Assembly (NCBI RefSeq): GCF_014042015.1
Contig: NZ_CP059493.1
Location: 620,001-684,000 of the forward strand
Direction of reading: 5' to 3'
DNA from: Actinotalea sp. JY-7876
GTDB taxonomy: Bacteria; Actinomycetota; Actinomycetes; Actinomycetales; Cellulomonadaceae
Length of the DNA: 64,000 bases
The translations under genes and the position numbers were made by a program. The notes under the pieces are model-generated. The model did no database searches, was not told the DNA's origin, and was given only the letters and a program-made list of their open reading frames with translations. Below, one piece after another: positions 54,171 to 63,158 of the stretch; position 1 is the first letter of the stretch; every line of letters begins with the position of its first letter.

Positions 54171-55805
54171 ATGCCGGTCGACGCGTCACCCACGCTACTC
54201 ATCGACGGACGTCCGTCGGCGGAGGTGCCCCTGCGGCACGTCTGGAACGAGTGCGTCGGCGCGGGCCGGGCCAACGAGGCGCTGCGCGCCGACTGGCAGG
54301 AGCACTTCCGCGAGGCGGTCGACGTGCTCGGGGCCCGCTACGTGCGGTTCCACGGCGTGTTCCACGATGACATGTTCGTCTACCGCACCGCCGACGGCGG
54401 GGGCTTCGGCCCGCCGACGCCGCTCGAGCGGCCCGTGCACACCTACGCCTACGTCGACAAGGTGTTCGACGCGATCCTCGACGCCGGCGCCCGCCCGTTC
54501 GTCGAGCTCGGCTTCATGCCCCGTGAGCTCGCGACGCAGACCGAGACCCTGTTCTGGTGGAAGGCGCACTGCAGCCCGCCCACCGACATGGGTGCGTGGG
54601 TCGAGCTCGTGACCACCACGGTGCGGCACTGGATCGGGCGCTACGGCCTGGAGGAGGTGCGCCGCTGGCCGTTCGAGGTGTGGAACGAGCCGAACCTCGT
54701 CCCGCACTTCTGGACCGGCACCCGCACGGAGTACTTCGAGCTCTACGAGGCCACGGTCCGGGCGATCAAGGACATCGATGGCGGGCTGCGGGTCGGCGGG
54801 CCGTCGTCATCGGTCTTCGTGCCCGACGCCCGCTATGACGGCGAGGTGCACGACAAGTCCGTCGAGGCCGCGACCGCCGAGGCGCCCGACCCCGACGTGC
54901 TGCCGTGGAAGCCGGTCTGGATCCACGAGCTCATCGACTACTGCGCCGAGCGCGGGCTGCCCCTGGACTTCCTCTCGACCCACCTCTACCCGACGGACTA
55001 CGCGTACGACACCCAGGGAGTCGGCCGGCCGATCAGCCGCAACCGCGACGCGACGCTCCACGACCTCGAGGCGCTGCGCAAGATCATCGCCGCGAGCCCG
55101 TACCCGGACGCCGAGCTGCACGTCACCGAGTGGTCGACCTCGCCCTCGAGCCGCGACCACATGCACGACACGCTGTTCGCCGCGACGTACATCGCCCGCG
55201 CCTTCCTGCAGTGCCACGACCTCGCCGAGTCGATCGCGTACTGGACCTTCACCGACGTCTTCGAGGAGGGCGGCGGGGGCATCGGCCCGTTCCACGGCGG
55301 CTTCGGCTTCGTCAACGAGCAGGGCATCCACAAGCCGACGTTCCACGCGATGGCGATGCTCCGCCGGCTCGGGCCGACGATCGCGCTGCAGACGGAGCAC
55401 GGCGTGCTCACCCGCACCGCGGACGGCGGCGTCGCCGGGGTGTTCTTCAACTACCCCGAGTCGATGGGCTCGCAGTCCGTCGGCGGGGCCACGAGCTACG
55501 CGCAGGCCCGCCGCCACCTCGGGCAGGGCCCGGCGCGTCGGATCGCCCACACCGTCGCCGGGCTCGCTCCGGGCACCCGGTACGACGTCGAGGTCCTGGA
55601 CTGGGACCACGGCAACGTCGCCGAGGAGTGGCACCGACGCGGCGAGCCGCTCAACCTCTCGCGCCAGGACGTGGCCGAGCTGCGCCGCGTGGCCGACGCG
55701 CTGGACCGCCGCACCGTGACCACCGGCGCCGACGGCGTCCTGGTGATCGACCTCGACCTGGCCCCCTGGGCGGTCGCCTCGATCGCCCCTTCGACCACCT
55801 CCTGA
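54171..55805 (+). CDS. Glycoside hydrolase family 39 enzyme, beta-xylosidase-like
   Basis: A 544-residue retaining glycosidase. The (beta/alpha)8 domain carries the acid/base Glu173 in RWPFEVWNEPNLVPHFW and the nucleophile Glu320 in AELHVTEWSTSPSS. Other family marks are RYVRFHGVFHDDMFVY and GARPFVELGFMPREL. The C-terminal beta-rich part includes VAGVFFNYPESMG and TRYDVEVLDWDHGN. No signal peptide is seen, so it works in the cytoplasm on imported oligosaccharides such as xylobiose. GGAGG precedes ATG 54171. It is the first gene of an operon with a CUT1 transporter and is under LacI control. Xylosidase is the commonest GH39 activity, but iduronidase or others are possible. Confidence 0.93.
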   Translation: MPVDASPTLLIDGRPSAEVPLRHVWNECVGAGRANEALRADWQEHFREAVDVLGARYVRFHGVFHDDMFVYRTADGGGFGPPTPLERPVHTYAYVDKVFDAILDAGARPFVELGFMPRELATQTETLFWWKAHCSPPTDMGAWVELVTTTVRHWIGRYGLEEVRRWPFEVWNEPNLVPHFWTGTRTEYFELYEATVRAIKDIDGGLRVGGPSSSVFVPDARYDGEVHDKSVEAATAEAPDPDVLPWKPVWIHELIDYCAERGLPLDFLSTHLYPTDYAYDTQGVGRPISRNRDATLHDLEALRKIIAASPYPDAELHVTEWSTSPSSRDHMHDTLFAATYIARAFLQCHDLAESIAYWTFTDVFEEGGGGIGPFHGGFGFVNEQGIHKPTFHAMAMLRRLGPTIALQTEHGVLTRTADGGVAGVFFNYPESMGSQSVGGATSYAQARRHLGQGPARRIAHTVAGLAPGTRYDVEVLDWDHGNVAEEWHRRGEPLNLSRQDVAELRRVADALDRRTVTTGADGVLVIDLDLAPWAVASIAPSTTS

Positions 55806-55833
55806 ACCCACCAAGAAACCCGAAGGGACCTCG

Positions 55834-57159
55834 ATGATGAGGATCAACAGGCAGTTCGGCGCCGCGGCCGCGACCTGCGCGGTGGCGGCGCTCACGCTCA
55901 CCGCGTGCGGCAACGGCGGTGGCGGCGGCGGCGGTGAGAGCGCCGGGGAGGCGAGCGAGGACAACAAGCCCGCCGAGCTCTCGGTGGCCGCGTGGATGGA
56001 CTTCCCGCAGGAGCTGCTCGACGAGTTCGAGGAGGAGCACGGCATCGAGATCGTCGTGAACTCGTTCGCCGACGGCGCCTCCGCCCAGACCGTGCTGCGC
56101 AACGGCCTGTCCGCCGATGGCGCCGGCCTCTCCGACGTCCACCTCGTGGAGCTGGACTGGTGGACCGAGATGATGGCCGTGCCCGAGGACTGGGTCGAGC
56201 TGCCCGAGGTGCCGGACCGCTGGGTCGACTGGAAGGTCAGCCAGGGCTCGGTCGACGGGATGATCACCGGCTACGGCACCGACATCGGTCCGCTGGGCAT
56301 CGCCTTCAACCAGGACATGACCACCCAGGCCGGCCTCGCGACCGACCCCGAGTCGTTCGGTGAGCTCATCGGCGGCGAGGACGCCACGTGGCAGTCGTTC
56401 CTCGACGCGGGCCGCGAGTACGTGGCGGTCAACGACAACTACTTCATCGACTCGCTCACCAACGCGTTCCAGGCCGCGATCAACCTGCTCCCGGCGGCGT
56501 TCGAGGACCCGGAGTCCGGCCGGCCCTACGACCTGGCCGAGAACACCGAGGTCAAGGACCTGTTCCTGATGTTCGCCCAGGCGGCCGAGGACGACATCTC
56601 CGCCGGCATCGCCATCGGCCACAACGACTGGGGCGCCGGCTTCCAGAACCGGCAGTGGGCGACGGTGGTCACGCCCGCGTGGATGACGGGCATCATCGCG
56701 GACAACGCCGACGGCATCGAGGGCTGGCGCATCGCCAGCACCTTCCCCGAGGGCGGCGGCAACTGGGGCGGGTCGTTCTTCGCCGTGCCGGCCACGGGGG
56801 AGAACACCGAGTGGGCCGTCCGGCTCGCCGACCACCTGACGTCGGCGGACGCCGCTGTCGCGTGGTTCAACACGACCGGGCAGTTCCCCTCCCAGCTCGA
56901 GGCGATGAGCAGCCCCGAGATCGCCGAGGCGGAGAACGAGTTCTACGGCGGCCAGACGGTCGGCCAGATCTACGGCGACCTGGCCGCGGCGGCCGGGGAC
57001 TCGGCGGCCGGCGGCTTCCGCGGCGAGAACTTCGCGGGCATCCAGACGCTCGTGACCGACGGCATCCGGCTCGTGGAGTCCGGCAGCGCCACCCCCGAGC
57101 AGGCCTGGGAGTCGGTGGTCGCCGACTTCGACGCCCTCGGCTTCGAGACCGCCAACTGA
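55834..57159 (+). CDS. CUT1 sugar-binding lipoprotein
   Basis: A 441-residue extracellular solute-binding protein of a CUT1-type ABC importer. The lipobox is LTAC with lipidated Cys25; a Gly-rich and acidic linker follows. The mature part shows VAAWMDFPQELLDEFEEEHGIEIVVNSF and LSDVHLVELDWWTEM, as in family 1 binding proteins. The substrate is probably the oligosaccharide cut by the GH39 enzyme just upstream. The start is ATG 55834; a second ATG follows at 55837. Cotranscribed with the glycosidase and the two permeases. Confidence 0.93.
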   Translation: MMRINRQFGAAAATCAVAALTLTACGNGGGGGGGESAGEASEDNKPAELSVAAWMDFPQELLDEFEEEHGIEIVVNSFADGASAQTVLRNGLSADGAGLSDVHLVELDWWTEMMAVPEDWVELPEVPDRWVDWKVSQGSVDGMITGYGTDIGPLGIAFNQDMTTQAGLATDPESFGELIGGEDATWQSFLDAGREYVAVNDNYFIDSLTNAFQAAINLLPAAFEDPESGRPYDLAENTEVKDLFLMFAQAAEDDISAGIAIGHNDWGAGFQNRQWATVVTPAWMTGIIADNADGIEGWRIASTFPEGGGNWGGSFFAVPATGENTEWAVRLADHLTSADAAVAWFNTTGQFPSQLEAMSSPEIAEAENEFYGGQTVGQIYGDLAAAAGDSAAGGFRGENFAGIQTLVTDGIRLVESGSATPEQAWESVVADFDALGFETAN

Positions 57160-57232
57160 CCCGACGCGGCGCGGCCCCCGGACCTGCACGGTGCGGGGGC
57201 CCGCCGGGCGGGACCTCACGGAAGGCGCCGAC

Positions 57233-58381
57233 ATGGCATCCGAGACTGCGGCGGCGCGACCGGCGCGCCGGGTGGGGTGGGGGCAGCGACTGTCCCGCTG
57301 GGACATCAAGGTCTCGCCCTACCTCTACATCTCCCCGTTCTTCATCCTGTTCGCGATCTTCGGAGCCTTCCCGCTCCTGTTCAACGTCGTCGTCGCGATG
57401 CACGAGTGGCACCGGCGTGCCGGCATGGGCGAGTTCGTCGGGCTCGACAACTTCGTGTGGGTGCTGCGCCAGCCGCTGTTCTGGCGGTCGCTGGAGAACA
57501 CCTTCTCGATCTTCCTGTGGGGCGGGGTGCCCCAGCTGGTCCTCTCGCTGCTCATCGCCGCGGTGCTCGACCAGAACCTGCGCGCCCGGACGTTCTGGCG
57601 GATGAGCGTGCTCATCCCGTTCGTCGTCATGCCGGTCGCCACCGCGATGATCTTCGGTCAGGTCTTCGGCCAGTTCGGGCTCCTCGTGCCCAACCTCCAA
57701 GACCTGGGCCTGCTGACCCACACCGACTCGCCCTTCTTCCAGGACCGCCTGCTCTCGCACATCGCGATCGGCTCGATGGTGACGTTCCGCTGGACGGGCT
57801 ACAACGCGCTGATCCTCCTGGCCGCGATGCAGGCGGTGCCGCGCGAGCTCTACGAGGCCGCGACCGTCGACGGCGCGAGCCGCGTGCGCCAGTTCTTCTC
57901 GGTCACCATCCCGAGCATCCGCGCGACGCTGATCTTCGTCGTGCTCACCATGACCATCGGCGGCCTGCAGGTCTTCGACGAGGCCCGCATGTACGACGGC
58001 GGCGGCACGGGTGGCGGCCGCGGCGGCGCGGACAACCAGTGGACCACCGTCGTGCTCTACCTCTACGACCTCGGCTTCGGCGACTGGCAGGACCGCCTGG
58101 GTCAGGCGGCCGCCGTCGGGTGGATCTTCGCGTTCGTCATCGGGATCTTCTCGGTCATCAACTTCCTCATCACGCGCTCGATCTCCTCCTCGAGCACCGC
58201 CCCGGTCCGGGTCTCGCGGGCTCGCCGCAAGGCCACGATCGCCCGGCTGCGGGACGCGGCGGCCGAGCCCGGCGCGATGCCCGACGACGCCCACGACGAC
58301 GCCCACGACGACGCGCACGACGGCGTGCCCGGGTCCGATGGCGCGGCGGACCTCGACCTCACGAAGGGAGCGAAGCGATGA
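57233..58381 (+). CDS. CUT1 ABC transporter permease, MalF-like
   Basis: A 382-residue inner-membrane permease with six or so helices. The EAA motif that docks the ATPase is ELYEAATVDGASRVRQF. A hydrophilic C-terminal tail has a 12-bp tandem repeat giving DDAHDDAHDDAHDG, which is unusual. The start is ATG 57233 after GAAGG; a GTG-preceded frame upstream is unlikely. Its stop overlaps the next permease's start by four bases (ATGA, 58378-58381). It works with the binding protein upstream and the second permease downstream. No ATPase gene follows. Confidence 0.92.
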   Translation: MASETAAARPARRVGWGQRLSRWDIKVSPYLYISPFFILFAIFGAFPLLFNVVVAMHEWHRRAGMGEFVGLDNFVWVLRQPLFWRSLENTFSIFLWGGVPQLVLSLLIAAVLDQNLRARTFWRMSVLIPFVVMPVATAMIFGQVFGQFGLLVPNLQDLGLLTHTDSPFFQDRLLSHIAIGSMVTFRWTGYNALILLAAMQAVPRELYEAATVDGASRVRQFFSVTIPSIRATLIFVVLTMTIGGLQVFDEARMYDGGGTGGGRGGADNQWTTVVLYLYDLGFGDWQDRLGQAAAVGWIFAFVIGIFSVINFLITRSISSSSTAPVRVSRARRKATIARLRDAAAEPGAMPDDAHDDAHDDAHDGVPGSDGAADLDLTKGAKR

Positions 58382-59307
58382 GCACCGGCTTCATCGAGAA
58401 CACCGCGGGCCGCGGCGCCGCGCGGTACGCCCACAAGCGCGCCGCCCGGGGGCGGCCCGTGCGCGGGTACGACCCGTCGACCCGGCGGCCCGGCTGGGTG
58501 ACCTACGCGCTCCTCGCCGTCGTCGTGGCCGTCTCGATCTTCCCGCTGTACGCGTCCGCCATGTACGGCTCGGCGACCACCCAGGAGATCTCGCGGGCCG
58601 TCGGCAACCTGCCGACGTGGCTGCCGACCCTGCGGCTCTGGGAGAACTTCGGCGCCGTGTTCTCGGCCGACCAGTTCAGCTTCTGGGCGGCGTTCGCCAA
58701 CTCCCTGCTGGTCGCCGTGGCGGTGAGCGCCTCGACGGTGTTCTTCTCCGCGCTCGCCGGGTTCAGCTTCGCCAAGCTGAGCTTCCGCGGACGGCAGGCG
58801 CTGTACCTCACGGTCATCGCGACGCTCGCGATCCCCGCGCAGGTGGGCACCATCCCGATGTTCGTCATGATGAACGACCTCGGCTGGATCGACTCCCTGC
58901 TCGCGCTCGCCGTGCCGGGACTCGTGGGCGCCTTCGGCGTGTTCTGGATGACCCAGTACCTGCAGGAAGCGCTGCCGTTCGAGCTCATCGAGGCCGCGCG
59001 CGTCGACGGCGCCTCGCTGTTCCGCACGTTCTGGTCGATCGCGATGCCCGCGGCCCGTCCGGCCGCCGCGACGCTCGCGCTGTTCACGTTCGTCGGCTCC
59101 TGGAACAGCTTCTTCTGGCCGGCGGTCGTCATGCGCTCGCAGCTGACGATGCCGCTGGTGATCCCGCAGCTGCGCGGTGCGTTCACGACCGACACCGGGC
59201 TCGTGATGTCCGGCGTCTTCCTCGTCGCCGCCCCGCTGCTCGTGGTGTTCGTGTTCGCCGGCAAGCAGCTGGTCTCCGGCGTCATGGCGGGCGCCGTCAA
59301 GGGCTGA
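58378..59307 (+). CDS. CUT1 ABC transporter permease, MalG-like
   Basis: A 309-residue permease with about six helices. The EAA motif is ELIEAARVDGASLFRTF, and WSIAMPAARPAAATLALFTFVGSWNSFFWPAV is the family's conserved end region. Partner of the permease upstream, to which it is coupled by a four-base overlap. As in many actinobacterial sugar importers the ATPase is absent and a shared MsiK-type ATPase likely serves it. It is the last gene of the LacI-controlled operon. Confidence 0.93.
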   Translation: MSTGFIENTAGRGAARYAHKRAARGRPVRGYDPSTRRPGWVTYALLAVVVAVSIFPLYASAMYGSATTQEISRAVGNLPTWLPTLRLWENFGAVFSADQFSFWAAFANSLLVAVAVSASTVFFSALAGFSFAKLSFRGRQALYLTVIATLAIPAQVGTIPMFVMMNDLGWIDSLLALAVPGLVGAFGVFWMTQYLQEALPFELIEAARVDGASLFRTFWSIAMPAARPAAATLALFTFVGSWNSFFWPAVVMRSQLTMPLVIPQLRGAFTTDTGLVMSGVFLVAAPLLVVFVFAGKQLVSGVMAGAVKG

Positions 59308-59692
59308 CGCCGGCGCCGGCCCGGGGGAGAGGGCCCGCGCCACCCGCGCCGGGGCGGGCGCCGTGCCATGCGGCCGCCCGGCGTGCGGGGTCCGCGCCGT
59401 GTCGACGAGCGCGGGCCCGACAGGGCCCGACAACGCCGTCGCGCCGCCGCGGTGCCGACAGGGCACCTGCTCGTGGTCGCCGGAGCGGATGCGACCCGGC
59501 CGGGCCGACCGCGCCTCACCCGCGGGTCTCGGCCATCGCGCCGATCGCGGAGCCCATCGCCGCCCCGCCGCGCGCCCGTCCGGCCCAGGGCGCCGTCGCC
59601 GGCTGGGCCGACGCCACCCGCCTCGCGGGCCACCCGCGGGTGCCTTCGGCGCGCCCGTCGCGGGCCGCGGCGGGCACCGCCGCGCCCGTTCT
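59308..59692. other. Gene-free stretch between the two transporter operons
   Basis: 385 bases after the permease stop and before the next promoter. It is extremely GC-rich, with a short direct repeat GGGCCCGACA at 59414-59433. Several small frames are open on both strands but none has a ribosome binding site or recognisable product. I see no gene and no clear terminator. Confidence 0.6.
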
Positions 59693-59721
59693 TTGACGTC
59701 CCGGGAGCCGCGGGCTACTGT
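59693..59721 (+). promoter_or_regulatory. Near-consensus promoter of the nucleoside hydrolase operon
   Basis: -35 TTGACG (59693-59698) and -10 TACTGT (59716-59721) are 17 bases apart, as in the sigma-70 ideal. Transcription would begin near 59728, leaving a 38-base leader with AGGAG before the ATG. The leader is notably AT-rich (ATTCCAGTACGAATAAAC), which may hold an operator. Confidence 0.8.
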
Positions 59722-59765
59722 CGGCGCAGAGTCATTCCAGTACGAATAAACATTCAGGAGACGCA

Positions 59766-60806
59766 ATGACGCGCGTTCCGTCCGCCCCGCAGGACCACGG
59801 GATCCCCGCCGACAAGCGCTGGCGCCTGGGCCAGACGCCGTGGCGCAGCACGGCCTTCCCGGCCGCGCGCTCGCGCGTCATCATCGACAACGACTTCTCC
59901 GGCGACCCGGACGACCTGTTCCAGATCGTCCACCACGTGCTCTCCCCGGCCGTCGAGATCCCGCTCGTCGTGGCCTCGCACCTGCGCCCCGGCGACCTCA
60001 TGGACCTCGGCCCGGACACGGCGGCCAACGCCCGCGCGGTGGTCGAGGACGTCTTCGCGCGGATGGGCCTGGAGTCCACCGACCGCATCGTCCAGGGCGC
60101 GCCGACCGCGCTGCCCGACCTCACCACGCCGCAGGACTCGCCGGCCGCCCGCGCGATCATCGCCGAGGCGATGCGGGACGACGTCTCCACGCCGCTGTTC
60201 TACGCCGCCGGCGGGGGACTGACCGACCTCGCGTCGGCCTACCTGCTCGAGCCGCGCATCGCGGAGCGGATGACGCTCGTGTGGATCGGCGGTCCCGAGC
60301 ACGACGGCCTCGCGCTCCCGCCCGTGGGCGCCATGCCGATCGAGTACAACCTGCTGATCGACGTCGCCGCGGCGCGCGTGCTCTTCGCGGCCCCGGACCT
60401 GGAGATCTGGCAGATCCCGCGCGACGTCTACCGCCAGTGCCTGGTCAGCGACGTCGAACTGCGCCGCCGGGTCGCCACCACGGGCCCGCTCGGGCGCTAC
60501 CTCTACGACGAGGTCGCCTACGAGCAGGGCCGCGTGCACGACCACGGGCTGGAGGTCTGCGAGGCCTACGCGCTCGGCGACTCGCCGCTCGTGCTGCTCA
60601 CGGCGCTGCGCTCGACGTTCGAGGCGGACAGCTCGTCGTCGTCGTACGTCGTGCGACCCACGCCCGAGCTGACGGCCGAGGGCGCCTACCGGGCGGTGCG
60701 CGGTGCGCGGCCGATGCGCGTCTACACGCAGGTCGACGTGCGGCTGATGTTCGAGGACTTCTACCTGAAGCTGGCCGAGTTCGGCGAGTGGCAGGCGGAG
60801 AGCTAG
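59766..60806 (+). CDS. Nucleoside hydrolase-like protein
   Basis: A 346-residue protein of the inosine-uridine nucleoside hydrolase family, which splits ribonucleosides into base and ribose. The Ca-binding Asp cluster appears near residue 41 as VIIDNDFSGDPDDLFQI, a variant of the canonical D-x-D-x-G-x-D-D pattern with an extra residue. The other conserved parts are LTLVWIGGPEHDG (V/I-W-I-G-G) and EYNLLIDVAAARVLF (the E-x-N-x-x-x-D site). The start is ATG 59766 after GGAGACGCA. It is cotranscribed with a CUT1 transporter, whereas nucleosides usually enter by other importers; the substrate may thus be a glycosylated base or a sugar conjugate. Confidence 0.85.
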   Translation: MTRVPSAPQDHGIPADKRWRLGQTPWRSTAFPAARSRVIIDNDFSGDPDDLFQIVHHVLSPAVEIPLVVASHLRPGDLMDLGPDTAANARAVVEDVFARMGLESTDRIVQGAPTALPDLTTPQDSPAARAIIAEAMRDDVSTPLFYAAGGGLTDLASAYLLEPRIAERMTLVWIGGPEHDGLALPPVGAMPIEYNLLIDVAAARVLFAAPDLEIWQIPRDVYRQCLVSDVELRRRVATTGPLGRYLYDEVAYEQGRVHDHGLEVCEAYALGDSPLVLLTALRSTFEADSSSSSYVVRPTPELTAEGAYRAVRGARPMRVYTQVDVRLMFEDFYLKLAEFGEWQAES

Positions 60807-60884
60807 TTCGACCCCCGTGGTGCGGGCCCCGCCCGCGACGACGCCCGTGAGGGCTACGGGACAACCATCTGGATGGAGGCAAAG

Positions 60885-62153
60885 GTGCTGAACAGAAGGT
60901 CGATGGTGACCGGCGCGGCGATCGGTTCGCTCGCGTTGGTCCTGGTGGGCTGCAGCGGGGGCGACAGCAGCGAGGAGAGCGGCGGCGACACCGAGGTCAC
61001 GGTCTGGACCCTGACCCAGGAGCCGACGCAGAAGGCGGCGTGGGACGCGCTGGTCGAGGGCTTCGAGGAGGCCAACCCCGGCATCACGGTCGTCACCGAG
61101 GAGCGGGCGACCGACCCGCACAAGGACGCGCTGCGCCAGGTCGCCGGCACCGACGCGGGCCCGGACCTGTACCGCTACTGGGGCGGCTCGGGCCTGGGCG
61201 GCGAGCTGGTCGACGTGGGCATGAGCCAGGACCTCACGGAGTACTACGAGGAGTACGGCTGGGACGAGGTCCTGACGCCGGCGGCGCTGCAGAACGCCAC
61301 GCAGTACGGCGGCTACCACGGCGTCCCGTTCATCCAGGCGACCGAGGCCGTCTACTACAACACGGCGCTGTTCGAGCAGGCGGGCATCACCACGCTGCCG
61401 ACGACCTACGACGAGCTCGTCGAGGTCGCCCAGACGCTCAAGGCCGCGGGGATCACCCCGATGGAGTTCGGCGGCACGGTCAACTGGCACGTCATGCGCC
61501 TGCTCGACTCGCTGATCGAGACCATGTGCGGCGCGGACACGGCCGACGAGCTCACCACGGGTGACGGCGACTGGGGCGCCGAGCCGTGCGTCGCGGAGGC
61601 CTTCACCGAGCTCAAGACCTGGGGCGACGAGTACCTCAACGAGGGCTTCATGGCGATCAGCAACGACGACGCCGCCCAGCTCTTCTACACGGGCAAGGCC
61701 GCCATGACGATCGAGGGCGACTGGTTCGGCCCGATGGCGATCGACGGCGGCCTCGCTGCCGAGGACATGAGCCTCTTCGCGTTCCCCACGGGCACGGGCC
61801 GGGCGTACGGCTTCGGCGAGCTGCTCTACCTGACGCCGAACGCCAAGAACCCCGACGCGGCCGCGAAGTTCCTGGACTACATGGTCTCGGAGGAGGGCCA
61901 GGGCAAGCTCGGCACCGCGTTCTCCGCGCTCTCGGTGAACGCCTCGGTCGCCCCGCCGGCCGACGCGCCGCTGGGCGAGGAGTGGACGGGCGTCATCTCC
62001 GAGGCGACGGGTCTGTTCGTCAACAACGACCAGAACTTCTCCACCGCGGAGACCACGGAGTTCTGGCGCGTGCAGAACTCGGTCCTCACCGGCGACATCG
62101 ACCCCGCCGAGGCGGGCGAGGTGTTCCAGCAGTGGCGTGACGCCAACCAGTGA
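60885..62153 (+). CDS. CUT1 extracellular solute-binding lipoprotein
   Basis: A 422-residue lipoprotein with lipobox LVGC (Cys23, with start GTG 60885). The mature part shows TVWTLTQEPTQKAAWDALVEG and YRYWGGSGLGGELVDV with GYHGVPFIQATEAVYYNTALFEQAG, as in CUT1 family binding proteins, and ends with EWTGVISEATGLFVNNDQNF. The start GTG 60885 is chosen because GGAGG sits five bases before it; ATG 60873 lacks a ribosome binding site. It is the second gene after the nucleoside hydrolase and the first of a transporter set. The substrate is unknown. Confidence 0.92.
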   Translation: MLNRRSMVTGAAIGSLALVLVGCSGGDSSEESGGDTEVTVWTLTQEPTQKAAWDALVEGFEEANPGITVVTEERATDPHKDALRQVAGTDAGPDLYRYWGGSGLGGELVDVGMSQDLTEYYEEYGWDEVLTPAALQNATQYGGYHGVPFIQATEAVYYNTALFEQAGITTLPTTYDELVEVAQTLKAAGITPMEFGGTVNWHVMRLLDSLIETMCGADTADELTTGDGDWGAEPCVAEAFTELKTWGDEYLNEGFMAISNDDAAQLFYTGKAAMTIEGDWFGPMAIDGGLAAEDMSLFAFPTGTGRAYGFGELLYLTPNAKNPDAAAKFLDYMVSEEGQGKLGTAFSALSVNASVAPPADAPLGEEWTGVISEATGLFVNNDQNFSTAETTEFWRVQNSVLTGDIDPAEAGEVFQQWRDANQ

Positions 62154-62161
62154 CCTGACCT

Positions 62162-62192
62162 CCGGGGGTGGGGCGGTCCGCCCCACCCCCGG
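62162..62192 (+). terminator. Attenuating hairpin between binding-protein and permease genes
   Basis: A 15-bp perfect stem (62162-62176 with 62178-62192) separated by a single base, so the loop is made by opening the top pairs. It begins eight bases after the stop. Such hairpins partly end transcription or protect the upstream message, so the binding protein is made in excess over the permeases. Confidence 0.82.
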
Positions 62193-62213
62193 GGACCCCC
62201 GTTCGAGGAGACG

Positions 62214-63158
62214 ATGATGGCGGTTGTACCCGGCCTGGTCGAGCAGGCCCCGGGGGCACGGCCCCGGCGCAGGACGCGCCGGCGCAGCCCGTTCCTCACG
62301 GCGCTGCCGTACCTGGTGCCGTCCCTGCTGATCTACGGCTACTTCATCGTCTACCCGATGCTCGACTCCGTGCGGCTGTCGTTCTACCGCTGGTCGGGCT
62401 TCCGCACGGAGGAGCCGGAGTTCGTCGGCCTCGACAACTACGTGCGGCTCTTCACCCAGGACCCGGTGTTCTGGAAGTCCTTCGGCAACTCCGTCATCTG
62501 GGTCGTGCTCTCGCTCGCGATCCCGATGCTGCTCGGGCTCCTGCTCGCCCTGGCCCTCAATCGCCAGATGGTCGGGCGCAGCCTCATGCGCTCCGTCATC
62601 TACATCCCCTCGGTGTTCGCCTCGATCACCGTGGCCGCGATGTGGCGGTGGATCTACAACCCCACGCTCGGCATGGTCAACCAGCTCCTGGAGGCCGTCG
62701 GCCTCGGTGCGTGGACCCAGACCTGGCTCGGCGACCCGAAGATCGCCCTGTACTCGGTGTTCGCCGCCTCGGTGTGGCAGGCGGTCGGCTTCCCGATGGT
62801 GCTGTTCCTGGCCGGCCTGCAGTCCGTCGCCCAGGAGCTCGTGGACGCGGCCAAGGTCGACGGCGCCAACGCCTGGCAGGTGTTCCGCAACGTCACCCTG
62901 CCCGCCCTGCGCCCGACGACTGTCGTCGTCGTCATCCTCACGATCATCAACTCGCTCAAGGTGTTCGACCTGATCGTCGGCATGACGGGCGGCGGCCCCG
63001 CGCAGTCCACCCAGGTCCTCGCGCTGTGGTCGTACACGCAGTCCTTCACCAACCACAGCTTCGGCGCGGGCGGAGCGGTCGCGACCGTCCTGCTGCTGCT
63101 GTCCCTGTGCCTGGTGATCCCGTACATGGCCTGGTCGATGAAGGGAGACGGCAAGTGA
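62214..63158 (+). CDS. CUT1 ABC transporter permease, MalF-like (second system)
   Basis: A 314-residue permease with six helices. The EAA motif is ELVDAAKVDGANAWQVF. Typical start FLTALPYLVPSLLIYGYFIVYPMLDSVRLSFY. Partner of the binding protein upstream and the permease downstream, to which it is coupled by a GTGA overlap (63155-63158). The start is ATG 62214 (ATGATG), after GAGGAGACG. Confidence 0.93.
   Translation: MMAVVPGLVEQAPGARPRRRTRRRSPFLTALPYLVPSLLIYGYFIVYPMLDSVRLSFYRWSGFRTEEPEFVGLDNYVRLFTQDPVFWKSFGNSVIWVVLSLAIPMLLGLLLALALNRQMVGRSLMRSVIYIPSVFASITVAAMWRWIYNPTLGMVNQLLEAVGLGAWTQTWLGDPKIALYSVFAASVWQAVGFPMVLFLAGLQSVAQELVDAAKVDGANAWQVFRNVTLPALRPTTVVVVILTIINSLKVFDLIVGMTGGGPAQSTQVLALWSYTQSFTNHSFGAGGAVATVLLLLSLCLVIPYMAWSMKGDGK

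Noticed and set aside
59308-59692. Small genes in the gap before the nucleoside hydrolase operon
   Set aside because: The open frames overlap each other on both strands, have no ribosome binding sites and encode low-complexity Arg/Ala/Pro sequences.
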